A stretch of DNA of 64,000 bases from TMED23 sp913054205 (GTDB lineage: Bacteria; Pseudomonadota; Alphaproteobacteria; Rhodospirillales; UBA2165): NCBI GenBank assembly GCA_046582495.1, contig JAYGEG010000099.1, positions 1-64,000 of the forward strand, written 5' to 3'. Positions 36,800-45,884 of this stretch are shown here, piece after piece. The translations under genes and the position numbers were made by a program. The notes under the pieces are model-generated. The model was not told the DNA's origin and did no database searches. It saw nothing but the letters and a program-made list of their open reading frames with translations. Position 1 is the first letter of the stretch; each line of letters opens with the position of its first letter.

Positions 36800-38266
36800 A
36801 TGAGCGAAAATAACGGTAGTATGGGTCGCGACAATTTTGCGGAGCGATTTGATCTTTGGAACATTGAGCAAAAAGCCGCTGCCAAAGACATCGAAAAGCA
36901 AATCAAAGACCTGGATCTTGAGGTCATTCGAATTTCCTTTCCAGATCAACATGGCATATTGCGCGGCAAAACGATTGTCGCCGATGAAATTTCGTCAGCG
37001 CTCCGCAATGGCGTCGGCATGGTGACGACCTTGCTTGCCAAGGACACATCGCACAAAACGGTTTTTCCGTGGTTTACTGAGGGCGGCGGCTTCGGCATGG
37101 AGGAAATGACCGGCGGTGGTGATTTTTTGATGGTGGCGGACCCGACGACCTTTCGGGTTCTGCCTTGGGCACATAAAACCGGCTGGCTCCTCGCCGACAT
37201 TTATTTTCCGAACGGCAAGCCGGTACCCTTTTCAACCCGCCAAATTCTGCGCGACGCGTTAAGTGAGTTAGGCGAGGCCGGCTATGATTACGTCAGTGGC
37301 CTTGAAGTTGAATTTCATCTTTTTAAGCTAGAAGACCCTAAACTCCGCCCTGAACAAGCTGGCCAGCCTGCCGAGCCGCCGGAGGTCAGCCTACTGGCCC
37401 ATGGATTCCAGTATTTGACCGAGCAGCGCATGGACGAAATTGATCCCCATCTTGAGACTTTGAGGCGGCATTTGCTTGATATTGGTCTACCTCTTCGTAC
37501 TCTCGAAGTGGAGTATGGCCCGAGCCAGGTCGAAATTACCTTTAATCCCGGCGTTGGGTTGGCAACTGCGGATGCGATGATTTTGTTTAGAAGTGCGGTG
37601 AAACAAATCGCTCATCGCCAAGGACTTCACGCGACATTTATGTGCCGGCCCAATTTGCCAAATTTGTTTTCATCTGGCTGGCATCTCCATCAAAGCCTGC
37701 TCGACAAAAATACCGGAGACAACGTATTTATCCCGGATACAGATGAGCACGCGCTCTCCCTGCTTGGCCGTCAGTTTGTTGCCGGGCTTTTGAAACATGC
37801 CAGAGGTGCCGCACTTTTCTCAACGCCAACGATCAATGGCTACAAGCGCTATCAGCCTTATTCTCTGGCACCGGACCGCGCGCTTTGGGGGCGAGATAAT
37901 CGCGGTGCCATGCTGCGGGTTATTGGCGGTGCAGGTGATGCCGGCTCCAGGATCGAAAACAGAATTGGCGAGCCTGCCGCAAATCCGTATCTCTATCTCG
38001 CCTCACAGATATATTCAGGTCTCGACGGTATCTATAATGAGCTGGAGCCATCGACACCGGTCGATGCCGCCTATGATACCGATGCCCCACCGCTTCCCCG
38101 CTCGCTGTTAGAGGCGACATTTGCGCTCAAAGAAGATAGCTATATCCGGGAGAAATTCGGTGATCAGTTCATCGATTATATCCTGCACATCAAGGAAGCC
38201 GAAATCAGCCGTTTCCTCTCAACCGTCACCGATTGGGAACATAAAGAATATTTCGAGATTTTTTAA
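36800..38266 (+). CDS. Glutamine synthetase-like gamma-glutamyl ligase
   Basis: An ATP-dependent carboxylate-amine ligase of the GS fold. Core motifs are GLEVEFHLF (first metal Glu), YGPSQVEITFNPG, SGWHLHQSLLDK (the GS His motif region) and GYKRYQPYSLAPDRALWGRDNR (ATP and glutamate binding; 22 residues at roughly 346-367, key Lys, Arg and Trp), followed by SRIENRIGEPAANPYLY. The 488-residue length and divergent N-terminus differ from housekeeping GlnA, pointing to a specialised enzyme that glutamylates an amine. It follows the Rieske gene by 27 bp and is probably co-transcribed. In known amine-degradation pathways, GS-like enzymes prepare an amine for a Rieske oxygenase. Assignment here is by analogy. 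Confidence 0.82.
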   Translation: MSENNGSMGRDNFAERFDLWNIEQKAAAKDIEKQIKDLDLEVIRISFPDQHGILRGKTIVADEISSALRNGVGMVTTLLAKDTSHKTVFPWFTEGGGFGMEEMTGGGDFLMVADPTTFRVLPWAHKTGWLLADIYFPNGKPVPFSTRQILRDALSELGEAGYDYVSGLEVEFHLFKLEDPKLRPEQAGQPAEPPEVSLLAHGFQYLTEQRMDEIDPHLETLRRHLLDIGLPLRTLEVEYGPSQVEITFNPGVGLATADAMILFRSAVKQIAHRQGLHATFMCRPNLPNLFSSGWHLHQSLLDKNTGDNVFIPDTDEHALSLLGRQFVAGLLKHARGAALFSTPTINGYKRYQPYSLAPDRALWGRDNRGAMLRVIGGAGDAGSRIENRIGEPAANPYLYLASQIYSGLDGIYNELEPSTPVDAAYDTDAPPLPRSLLEATFALKEDSYIREKFGDQFIDYILHIKEAEISRFLSTVTDWEHKEYFEIF

Positions 38267-38412
38267 TAAAACTCAAATATTTTACCTCGTGAAATCGCCA
38301 TAGATTTTAGGAGAATAGTGAGTTCATACGTTTTAGGGTGTATTTTGATATTCTCATGATGGCGGGATTTGTATAGCTGATGCTGCTATCCGCTCAAACA
38401 GGTAAAACGCGT

Positions 38413-39267
38413 ATGAAAAGCCCCTTTAAACTTCAAGATGTTCCTGTCTCTGATTCAGACGTCTCAATTTATGAGCGAGACGGCGTTGTTTGTATCAAAA
38501 ATGCTATTTCCATTGATTGGATTGAAAAACTTCGTGTCGCCGCTGACTGGGTACAGCAAAATCCAGGCCCCTATGACACTGATCTTACAACTGGCGGGAA
38601 AGGTCAGTTCTATGGCGGGCAATTTTTGTGGTTACGCCGCGAGGAATTCAAAGAGTTTCTCTTCTCCTCACCAATTGCCGCCATTGTCGCCCGCCTGATG
38701 GCCAGCAAGCGCGTACAATTATTTTATGATTTTTTACTGACCAAGGAACCAGGCGGCTCAAACAAAACGCCCTGGCATCAGGACAGGCTCTATTATCCTC
38801 TTAAAGGCAAGGGAGCCGATAATATCTGTTCCACCTGGATTGCGCTTGATCCGGTTACCATCGATTCTGGCGCCGTCGAATATATTTCCGGTTCCCACAA
38901 ATGGGGCCACGCTTATGTGCCCGAATCTTTTACTTTCGATGAGCGTTTTGACGGCCATGACGATATCAAAAAACTGCCCGATATAGATGCAGACAGAGAT
39001 CAATATGACATTAAAAGCTGGGATTTGGAGCCCGGCGATATAGTGGCCCATCACGTTTTAAATGTTCACGGCGCACCTGAAAACACAGCCGACATTCGCC
39101 GCCGCGGTCATGCCATTCGCTGGATCAGCGGTGAAGTGAAATTTGATCCACGTCCCGAGACTCAGCCGATATTGAGGGAAGCGGTTGAAAATGGCCCAAG
39201 CCCTCAAACAGCAAATCAGGTGCTATCGGGCGAAACATTTCCTGTCATAAATTTTGGTGATAATTGA
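38413..39267 (+). CDS. Phytanoyl-CoA dioxygenase (PhyH) family protein
   Basis: A likely Fe(II)/2-oxoglutarate-dependent oxygenase. The iron motif HxD is in TPWHQDRLYYPL. The distal His lies in DIVAHHVLNVHGAPENT, followed by the 2-oxoglutarate-binding Arg region RRGHAIRWIS. The protein is 284 residues from the preferred start (MKSPFKLQDVPVSD), which has an AGG 10 bases upstream. An ATG at 38380 would add 11 unconserved residues. It lies 146 bp after the GS-like gene on the same strand. The substrate is unknown. Confidence 0.87.
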   Translation: MKSPFKLQDVPVSDSDVSIYERDGVVCIKNAISIDWIEKLRVAADWVQQNPGPYDTDLTTGGKGQFYGGQFLWLRREEFKEFLFSSPIAAIVARLMASKRVQLFYDFLLTKEPGGSNKTPWHQDRLYYPLKGKGADNICSTWIALDPVTIDSGAVEYISGSHKWGHAYVPESFTFDERFDGHDDIKKLPDIDADRDQYDIKSWDLEPGDIVAHHVLNVHGAPENTADIRRRGHAIRWISGEVKFDPRPETQPILREAVENGPSPQTANQVLSGETFPVINFGDN

Positions 39268-39310
39268 AAAGACGGTATATACTTAAAATACAAAATCGGA
39301 GACCATTGAA

Positions 39311-39880
39311 ATGCCATATACGCTTGAAAACTTTTGTGATGATTGCCGGGCCACCTATGATCCGGCCACCGGCAACGCCGATCTTGAAGAGGTGAGAGTT
39401 CATCTTGAAAGCTTGCTGGAGAACCAAGAGTTTCTTCAAGAACATTGCGGACCTGACGCTGAAATTGGCGCTCATACCCTTTATACAGATGATGAAAGAG
39501 GATTTATTGTCTTGGCCCACATTATGGAAAATGGGCGCACGTCGCCGCCGCATGACCATGGCGCTTCTTGGGCGATATATGGCCAAGCGACTAAATTCAC
39601 CGACATGACCGAATATGACAGGCAGGATGACGGATCGGAGCAAGATAAAGCCAAAGTCGAAAAAACGAGAAAATATCGACTGGAACCGGGTATGGCCGGA
39701 ATATTTGGCGCGCACGAAATTCATTCCATCCATTTTCCGGACAACGCACGTTTTATCCGCGTGACCGGCACCGATCTCAGCACCATCGAAACTTTGGCAT
39801 ACAATATGGACGAAGGATCGGTAAAAGTTATCCCGCCAAGTGCTGATGGATTAGGCGCTGGACAGGCCTCCGCCGACTAG
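39311..39880 (+). CDS. Cupin protein resembling cysteine dioxygenase family
   Basis: A single-domain cupin of 189 residues. The metal motif is TSPPHDHGASWAIYGQ (two His ligands). The second cupin motif is PGMAGIFGAHEIHSIHFPD (a further His). The pattern resembles cysteine/thiol dioxygenases but could equally be another small-molecule cupin. It lies 43 bp after the PhyH gene with GGAG before the ATG, as the last gene of the cluster. It converges on mtnA with a 2-base gap. Confidence 0.75.
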   Translation: MPYTLENFCDDCRATYDPATGNADLEEVRVHLESLLENQEFLQEHCGPDAEIGAHTLYTDDERGFIVLAHIMENGRTSPPHDHGASWAIYGQATKFTDMTEYDRQDDGSEQDKAKVEKTRKYRLEPGMAGIFGAHEIHSIHFPDNARFIRVTGTDLSTIETLAYNMDEGSVKVIPPSADGLGAGQASAD

Positions 39881-39882
39881 CG

Positions 39883-40974
39883 CTACGCAAACTCCGGAAA
39901 CAGCTTTTTGAGACCTTCTGCACTGGCGTCACTGACACCGCGCTCGGTGATTAAACCAGTGACCAAACGCCGCGGTGTGACATCAAACGCATAATTTGCC
40001 GCCGGACTGCCATCCGGTGTGATTTGAACGTCTGAGATCACGCCTGAGCTATCCCTGCCGGTCATGATCGTAACCTCGGTCGCATCACGTTCTTCGATGG
40101 GGATATCACGCACACCATCTTCTACGGTCCAATCAATGGTTGGCGATGGAAGACCAACGTAAAACGGCAAGCCATTATCGAAGGCGGCGAGCGCTTTCAA
40201 ATAAGTACCTATCTTATTACATACATCACCCGTGAATGTCGTCCGGTCCGTGCCCGTGATGACCATATCAACTTGGCCATGTTGCATCAGATGGCCACCG
40301 ACATTATCAACGATCACTGTGTGCGGCACGCCGTGCTGGCCAAGTTCCCAGGCGGTGAGGCTGGCCCCTTGGTTGCGCGGCCGGGTTTCATCCGCCCAAA
40401 CATGCACATCAATGCCGGCGTTATGAGCTTTGTAGATAGGTGCCAACGCCGTGCCCCAATCGACAGTCGCCAGCCAACCAGCATTACAATGGGTGAGTAT
40501 ATTGACGGTCTTGCCATTTTTTTTGGCAGCGATTTCTTTGATGATCTCCACACCGTGCTCGCCGATGTTCGAGCAAATCTCGACATCCTCATCACAAATC
40601 TCGGCGGCACGTTTGTAAGCCGCCGCCTCGCGTTCACTCAACGGCAGAGGCTCGAGCAAAGCTTTCATATCATCCAACGCCCAGCGCAAATTGACCGCCG
40701 TTGGCCGCGTCGCAAATAAGTGATCGTACATAGAGGCGAGATTTGCATCAGAGGCATCTTCGCGCATTGCCAGCGCGGCGCCGTAAGCCGCTGTCGCGCC
40801 GATTAGCGGCGCCCCCCGCACCCGCATGTCTTTGATCGCGATCGCCGCGTCTTGCATCCTCTCAAGCCGCACCGTGACAAACTCATGCGGCAGCTTGGTC
40901 TGATCGATGATCTCTGCCGCCCAGCCGTCTTCTGCGAGCCAGATCGTCCGGTAAGGCGTGCCGTTGACTTCCAT
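39883..40974 (-). CDS. mtnA: S-methyl-5-thioribose-1-phosphate isomerase MtnA
   Basis: Converts methylthioribose-1-phosphate to methylthioribulose-1-phosphate in the methionine salvage pathway. The catalytic Cys is in NILTHCNAGWLATVDWGTA and the catalytic Asp in MVITGTDRTTFTGDVCNKIG. RMQDAAIAIKDMRVRGAPLIG is the N-terminal substrate loop (21 residues, about 40-60, key RGAP). The 363-residue length is standard. The start overlaps mtnP by one base, so the two salvage enzymes are coupled. No other mtn genes are nearby. Confidence 0.96.
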   Translation of the reverse strand: MEVNGTPYRTIWLAEDGWAAEIIDQTKLPHEFVTVRLERMQDAAIAIKDMRVRGAPLIGATAAYGAALAMREDASDANLASMYDHLFATRPTAVNLRWALDDMKALLEPLPLSEREAAAYKRAAEICDEDVEICSNIGEHGVEIIKEIAAKKNGKTVNILTHCNAGWLATVDWGTALAPIYKAHNAGIDVHVWADETRPRNQGASLTAWELGQHGVPHTVIVDNVGGHLMQHGQVDMVITGTDRTTFTGDVCNKIGTYLKALAAFDNGLPFYVGLPSPTIDWTVEDGVRDIPIEERDATEVTIMTGRDSSGVISDVQITPDGSPAANYAFDVTPRRLVTGLITERGVSDASAEGLKKLFPEFA

Positions 40975-41849
40975 TATTCCAGCACCCTGCCCGCAACCGC
41001 GTCGAGCTTCGCCAGCACATCTGGATCACGTGCATCCGGCGACGTGATCAGCGCGTTATCAAGCGCGGTGTGGCAGCCATCGGAACAAAGTTCGGTGCGG
41101 CCGGAAAGTTTAGGCGCAACTTCTTTGACCAAAGACGCTGCGTTTGCTGCATTGCCGAGCAGGACCTTAATAATCGCATCGACCGTCACGTCATCATGAT
41201 CCGGATGCCAGCAATCAAAGTCTGTCACCATCGCCACCGTCGCGTAACACATCTCGGCTTCGCGGGCGAGTTTGGCTTCCGGCATATTGGTCATGCCGAT
41301 CACATCACAACCCCAGGATTTATAGAGTTGCGATTCTGCGAGGGTCGAAAATTGTGGGCCTTCCATCGCCAAATAGGTGCCGCCGCGCTGGGTTTTGATA
41401 CCGAGCGTTTTTGCGCCTTCTTCCAAAGCATCACCGAGCCTGGAACACACCGGATGACCAAAGCCGACATGAGCGACCATGCCGGTCTCAAAAAAACTTT
41501 TTACACGGGCAAAGGTGCGATCAATAAACTGATCAACGATGACGAAGGCGCCGGGATCAAGCTCTTCTTTGAACGAGCCACAGGCCGATAGCGACAATAT
41601 TTCGGTAACACCGGCGCGTTTCAAAGCATCAATATTGGCCCTGAAATTTAATTCTGATGGCGGGATTTTATGACCGCGGCTATGGCGCGGCAAAAACACC
41701 AACTGCTGCCCTTCTAATTCTCCAAATAGAAACTCATCCGAAGTTTCACCGAACGGACTTTCGATCCGCTCCCAGCGGGTGTTGGTGAGACCGTCGATCT
41801 CGTAAAGACCACTGCCACCGATAATGCCGATAATTGGTGTTTCTGACAT
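40974..41849 (-). CDS. mtnP: S-methyl-5'-thioadenosine phosphorylase MtnP
   Basis: Cleaves methylthioadenosine with phosphate to adenine and methylthioribose-1-phosphate, the substrate of MtnA. The motifs are GGSGLYEIDG, PRHSRGHKIPPSELNFRANI (phosphate site) and YLAMEGPQFSTLAES (purine/ribose site). MTNMPEAKLAREAEMCYATV is typical of the family. The 291-residue length is normal. It lies 10 bp downstream of a cyclophilin gene and overlaps mtnA by one base. Confidence 0.96.
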   Translation of the reverse strand: MSETPIIGIIGGSGLYEIDGLTNTRWERIESPFGETSDEFLFGELEGQQLVFLPRHSRGHKIPPSELNFRANIDALKRAGVTEILSLSACGSFKEELDPGAFVIVDQFIDRTFARVKSFFETGMVAHVGFGHPVCSRLGDALEEGAKTLGIKTQRGGTYLAMEGPQFSTLAESQLYKSWGCDVIGMTNMPEAKLAREAEMCYATVAMVTDFDCWHPDHDDVTVDAIIKVLLGNAANAASLVKEVAPKLSGRTELCSDGCHTALDNALITSPDARDPDVLAKLDAVAGRVLE

Positions 41850-41859
41850 GTCGAAGCCT

Positions 41860-42441
41860 CTATTCAGATATTATTTTTGCTTTTTCGATGATCACCTGTT
41901 TTGTCGGCACATCGGTTGGGAACGGTCCACCGGATCCGGTCTCCATCCTGGAAATACGGCCAACAATGTTCATGCCGTCAATAACCCTGCCAAAGGCGGT
42001 ATAGCCCCAGCCTTGCTCGGTCTTGGAGCGATGATTGAGTCCGCCATTAAACTTCAAACTGATAAAAAACTGATTTGTCGCGGAATGCGGATCATTTGTC
42101 CGTGCCATCGCGATGGTGCCGCGTTCATTTGATAGACCTTTGTCAGCTTCGTTCTCAATCGGCGCGCGGGTTGGCTTTTTGTCATAGTTTGCCTCAAAAC
42201 CTCCGCCTTGGATCATGAAGGATTTGATCACACGATGAAAAATCAGACCATCATAATGACCATCCCGGACATATTGCATAAAGTTCGCAACCGTATTGGG
42301 CGCGCGGTCCGGCTCCAGCTCCAACGTGAAATCACCGACATTGGTTTTGAAGTGAACTTTTGGTTTGCCTGCTGCTTCCACGTTACTAACAATCGCAAAG
42401 ACTGCCAAAAACGGCAGCACGAACATGAGTAATTTTTTCAA
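41860..42441 (-). CDS. Periplasmic cyclophilin-type peptidyl-prolyl isomerase
   Basis: Catalyses cis-trans isomerisation of proline bonds during protein folding. An N-terminal signal peptide (KKLLMFVLPFLAVFAIVSNV, then EAAGKP) points to the periplasm. The cyclophilin core motifs are DGLIFHRVIKSFMIQGGGF and GTIAMARTNDPHSATNQFF, with the catalytic Arg in FHRVI. The 193-residue length is standard for bacterial PpiA/PpiB-type proteins. It is in line with mtnP and mtnA, and a terminator separates it from petC. Confidence 0.94.
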   Translation of the reverse strand: MKKLLMFVLPFLAVFAIVSNVEAAGKPKVHFKTNVGDFTLELEPDRAPNTVANFMQYVRDGHYDGLIFHRVIKSFMIQGGGFEANYDKKPTRAPIENEADKGLSNERGTIAMARTNDPHSATNQFFISLKFNGGLNHRSKTEQGWGYTAFGRVIDGMNIVGRISRMETGSGGPFPTDVPTKQVIIEKAKIISE

Positions 42442-42474
42442 TTTTATAGTCTCCCAATTTGATGCACCCCATTT

Positions 42475-42520
42475 TACAAAAAGAAAAGGCGTTCAGACAG
42501 ACTAAACTATCTAAACGCCT
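42475..42520 (-). terminator. Rho-independent terminator of petABC
   Basis: On the minus strand AGGCGTT plus AGA pairs with TCT plus AACGCCT, with one mismatch, around a loop of about 12 bases. TTTTCTTTTT follows at once. It begins 21 bases past the petC stop codon and isolates the bc1 operon from the cyclophilin gene. Confidence 0.88.
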
Positions 42521-42540
42521 CCCCTTCGGAAACTGTTTTT

Positions 42541-43329
42541 TTAGTGCAGTTTTGCCCAAACCTGGCGTTTCACCGCATAGAGCAGAGCGGTAAAGACAAA
42601 TAGGAACAACATTACTTTGATGCCCATCCGCTTGCGCTCTTCCAATTCAGGCTCGGCTGACCAAATCAAAAAGGCAGTGACGTCTTTTGCCATTTGTCCA
42701 ACAGTGGCTTTGGTGCCATCCGCATATTCAACACCATCATCACTGAGCGGCGCTCCCATCGCAATTTGCGATCCTGAAAAATACGGATTGTAGTTCATGC
42801 CTTCAGACAATTTGAATCCTGACGGCGCATCTTTATAGCCGGTCAACAAGGCATGGACGTAATTTGGCCCATTAAGCCGGGCTTTGGTCATCAAAGTGAG
42901 GTCAGGTGGCAATGCACCGGCGTTAGCCGCACGTGCAGCGAACTCATTTGGATAAGGCGAAACGATCCGGTCAAACGGTTTACCTGGACGCACGATAAGC
43001 TCGCCGTCATCATGGGTATCACCGTCTTCATTGGGACCGGCAGCAACTTCAGCTTCAGCAGCGATTTTTTTCACTTCCTCCGGAGAAAATCCGATTTCCT
43101 CAAGATTGCGATAAAACAATAGACGCACAGAGTGGCAGGACGCACAGATTTCACTGTAAACCTGAAAACCGCGTTTCAACTGCTTGCGATCAAAAAAGCC
43201 AAACAAACCATTGGTCGTCCAGTCTTGTGAATTAATTTCGGCGCCGCCTGCGGCCCGAACTGAGCCAACGTTTACACTGCTGGAAAAAGCAACCACGAAA
43301 GCAGCTAGGATAATTACTTTTTTAAACAT
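42541..43329 (-). CDS. petC: Cytochrome c1 of the bc1 complex
   Basis: Membrane-anchored c-type cytochrome that passes electrons from the Rieske centre to soluble cytochrome c. A signal peptide (VIILAAFVVAFSSSVNVGSV) precedes the single heme motif CASCHSVR. The axial Met region and a C-terminal helix (VMLFLFVFTALLYAVKRQVW) follow. The 262-residue length is typical of alphaproteobacteria. Its ATG overlaps the petB stop by one base, and a strong terminator follows. Confidence 0.96.
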   Translation of the reverse strand: MFKKVIILAAFVVAFSSSVNVGSVRAAGGAEINSQDWTTNGLFGFFDRKQLKRGFQVYSEICASCHSVRLLFYRNLEEIGFSPEEVKKIAAEAEVAAGPNEDGDTHDDGELIVRPGKPFDRIVSPYPNEFAARAANAGALPPDLTLMTKARLNGPNYVHALLTGYKDAPSGFKLSEGMNYNPYFSGSQIAMGAPLSDDGVEYADGTKATVGQMAKDVTAFLIWSAEPELEERKRMGIKVMLFLFVFTALLYAVKRQVWAKLH

Positions 43330-44609
43330 TAGCTGCCCTCCTTTGCATCAGATCCGCCGGCGGTAACCGCCGCGCTAATACTATCTGGCAAGGGTTTGGT
43401 TTTCTCAAACTTACCAAGCAAGGGCATGAAAACCACGAGATGGAGGAAGTAGTAGGCTGTTGCGATGCGTCCAATCAGCAGGAAGTTTCCTTCTGCGGGT
43501 TTGGCGCCCATAAAGCCGAGAATGATCGTGTCGATGACAAATATCCAGAACAGCCAGAAATAGGTTGGTCGGAACCTTGCACTTCGAACTTTGGAAGTAT
43601 CCAGCCACGGCAAAACCATGAGCAAAAGAATAGAGGCAAACATACCAATCACACCAGCCGTCTTGGCTGGAATAATCACCGGCAATATACCCCAAACATC
43701 AATGAAGTTGTCCGGCACCGCCCGCAAGATTGCATAATACGGCAGGAAGTACCATTCCGGCACAATATGCGGTGGCGTTACCAGCGGATTGGCTTCAATA
43801 TAGTTATCCGGCTCGCCAAAGAAGTTCGGCGCGAAGAACACAAACCCTAGATAAACGATCAGGAAAACGCCGACGCCGAATGAATCTTTAGCGGTGTAAT
43901 AGGGATGAAACGGAATTTCGTCCTGATCGCCTTTGACCTCAACGCCAAGCGGATTACCCGATTTATGGGTGTGGAGCGCCCAAAGATGGACAAACACCAA
44001 ACCAAAAATCACAAACGGCAACAGATAATGCAGCGAGAAGAACTTATTCAATGTTGGGTTATCAACTGAGAAGCCGCCCCAAAGCCACTGCACAATCGCT
44101 TCGCCGAAGAACGGAATAACCGAGAACAAATTGGTAATCACGGTCGCGCCCCAGAAGCTCATTTGGCCCCACGGCAACACATAGCCCAGGAACGCCGTTG
44201 CCATCATGGCAAGGAAGATCATAACGCCGATGATCCACAGCAATTCGCGGGGATTTTTGTAAGAGCCGTAATACATGCCACGAAAAAGGTGAATGTAGAC
44301 GACAATAAAGAACATCGAACCGCCGTTCATATGAAGATAACGGATCAACCAGCCATAGTTGACGTCACGCATAATGCGCTCGACCGAATCAAAGGCCATT
44401 GACGTATGGCCGGTATAATTCATAGCCAAGACGATGCCGGTGGCGATCATAATCACCAAAATCATGCCGGCGAGAGAACCGAAGTTCCACCAGTAGTTCA
44501 AATTTCGAGGTGTCGGATAGGTAATGATCGAATGATCGAGGAAGGTGAACACCGGCAAACGGTGATCGACCCATTTAATAATTGGATTTTTCCAGGTTGG
44601 CGTGCTCAT
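43329..44609 (-). CDS. petB: Cytochrome b of the bc1 complex
   Basis: Core diheme subunit carrying the quinol oxidation and reduction sites. About eight membrane helices are visible. GYVLPWGQMSFWGATVITNL is the Qo-site region, and PEWY appears in HIVPEWYFLPYYAILRA. Heme-ligand His residues fall in RYLHMNGGSMFF and the fourth helix region (LPFVIFGLVFVHLWALHTHK). The 426-residue length is normal for the long bacterial form. It lies 11 bp after petA and overlaps petC by one base. Confidence 0.97.
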   Translation of the reverse strand: MSTPTWKNPIIKWVDHRLPVFTFLDHSIITYPTPRNLNYWWNFGSLAGMILVIMIATGIVLAMNYTGHTSMAFDSVERIMRDVNYGWLIRYLHMNGGSMFFIVVYIHLFRGMYYGSYKNPRELLWIIGVMIFLAMMATAFLGYVLPWGQMSFWGATVITNLFSVIPFFGEAIVQWLWGGFSVDNPTLNKFFSLHYLLPFVIFGLVFVHLWALHTHKSGNPLGVEVKGDQDEIPFHPYYTAKDSFGVGVFLIVYLGFVFFAPNFFGEPDNYIEANPLVTPPHIVPEWYFLPYYAILRAVPDNFIDVWGILPVIIPAKTAGVIGMFASILLLMVLPWLDTSKVRSARFRPTYFWLFWIFVIDTIILGFMGAKPAEGNFLLIGRIATAYYFLHLVVFMPLLGKFEKTKPLPDSISAAVTAGGSDAKEGS

Positions 44610-44620
44610 GTTTTGGCTCC

Positions 44621-45193
44621 CTAACCTATGAGAATATTTGTATCATCGATGAATTTATAGGGTGGAACCTGTAAATTCTTCGGTGCCGGACCTTTGCGGA
44701 TGCGTCCGGAAGTATCATAATGCGATCCATGGCAGGGGCAGAACCAGCCATTAAAATCACCCTTTACATCACCGCTTTTCTGGCCTGATGGAATGCAGCC
44801 GAGATGCGTGCAAATCCCAACTAAAATCAGCCACTGATCTTTTTTGACACGATCTTTATCAGCCTCAGGATCTTTCAAATCCGCCAAATTAACAGCTTTT
44901 GCGGCGGCTATTTCTTTTGCGGTACGCCGACGAATAAATACCGGCTTGCCGCGCCAAATCGCCGTAATACTTTGTCCGACCTCGACCGACGATATATCCA
45001 GCTCGGTTGACGCCAGCGCCAACACGTCTTTCGATGGATTCATACTGTCAATGAAGGGCCAGACTGCCAAGACCGTGCCTGCGGCACCGACGGCAATCGT
45101 GGAGTTTAACAGAAAGTCGCGCTTGGAATCGTCGTGAGACTCATCATGAGAATCTTTTTCTGTGCTTTCTGCGGTAGAAGCTGTGTCAGCCAT
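44621..45193 (-). CDS. petA: Ubiquinol-cytochrome c reductase Rieske iron-sulfur subunit
   Basis: Iron-sulfur subunit that takes the first electron from quinol in the bc1 complex. An N-terminal region with KRDFLLNSTIAVGAAGTVLA forms the Tat-type signal anchor. The cluster ligands are in CTHLGCIPSG and FCPCHGSHYD, with a disulfide pair. The start at 45193 (MADTAS) is preferred to one 18 bases upstream because AGGAAG lies 5 bases before it. This gives 190 residues. It is first in petABC, and a 235-bp gap without another gene separates it from divergent trmL. Confidence 0.96.
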   Translation of the reverse strand: MADTASTAESTEKDSHDESHDDSKRDFLLNSTIAVGAAGTVLAVWPFIDSMNPSKDVLALASTELDISSVEVGQSITAIWRGKPVFIRRRTAKEIAAAKAVNLADLKDPEADKDRVKKDQWLILVGICTHLGCIPSGQKSGDVKGDFNGWFCPCHGSHYDTSGRIRKGPAPKNLQVPPYKFIDDTNILIG

Positions 45194-45428
45194 GTCTACT
45201 TCCTTTTTCACACCGGATATTTCCGGATGTTCAGTCCTTTGTAAAAGTTCTCAAAACATAGACTGGGAATTATTTTTTGAATTTACATAGTCCAGGCCAT
45301 TGAATGGGCCAAGGTATAATGCAGAATACTTCATTAGAAAAGGCCAAAAAGCCTAAATAATGTTCAATTATTGGGGAATTAGGGTCAATTTTTTGTCGCA
45401 TTAAATTGATAATAAAGGTCATATTTTC

Positions 45429-45884
45429 ATGCGTTTAGCGCTTTTTGAGCCGGATATCCCGCAAAACACCGGGACAATACTGCGGTTAGCCGCTTGTTTT
45501 GGCATTGGTGTAGATATCATCGAGCCCTGCGGCTTCGTCTTTAGCGACCGACGCCTGAAACGAGCGGGCATGGATTACATCGAGCAAGTCGAGCTTAGAC
45601 GGCACGAATCCTGGGCCAAGTTTTTCGAAGATAACAATAAACATGAACGAATCGTTCTGCTCACGACAAAAGGCGAAACCTCTCACACAGACTTTAAGTT
45701 TCAGGCGACGGACATTTTATTACTCGGCAGGGAAAGCGCCGGCGTGCCGGTTGACGTACATCAAGTCGTTGATGCCGAAATTCGTGTACCTATGATGCCA
45801 GAAACGCGAAGCTTGAATATTGCTGTTTCAGCGGCGATGGTGTTGGGAGAAGCGTTGCGTCAAACAGATGGATTTCCAATGTAA
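45429..45884 (+). CDS. trmL: tRNA (cytidine/uridine-34-2'-O)-methyltransferase TrmL
   Basis: SPOUT-family enzyme that 2'-O-methylates the wobble base of tRNA-Leu. The 151-residue protein has the N-terminus LALFEPDIPQNTGTILRLAA and GFVFSDRRLKRAGMDYIE. The knot motifs are LLLGRESAGVPVDVH and IPV-like RVPMMPETRSLNIAVSAAM. The length is typical of the minimal SPOUT protein. The stop overlaps the hemF start by one base (TAATG), so hemF translation is coupled. Confidence 0.93.
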   Translation: MRLALFEPDIPQNTGTILRLAACFGIGVDIIEPCGFVFSDRRLKRAGMDYIEQVELRRHESWAKFFEDNNKHERIVLLTTKGETSHTDFKFQATDILLLGRESAGVPVDVHQVVDAEIRVPMMPETRSLNIAVSAAMVLGEALRQTDGFPM

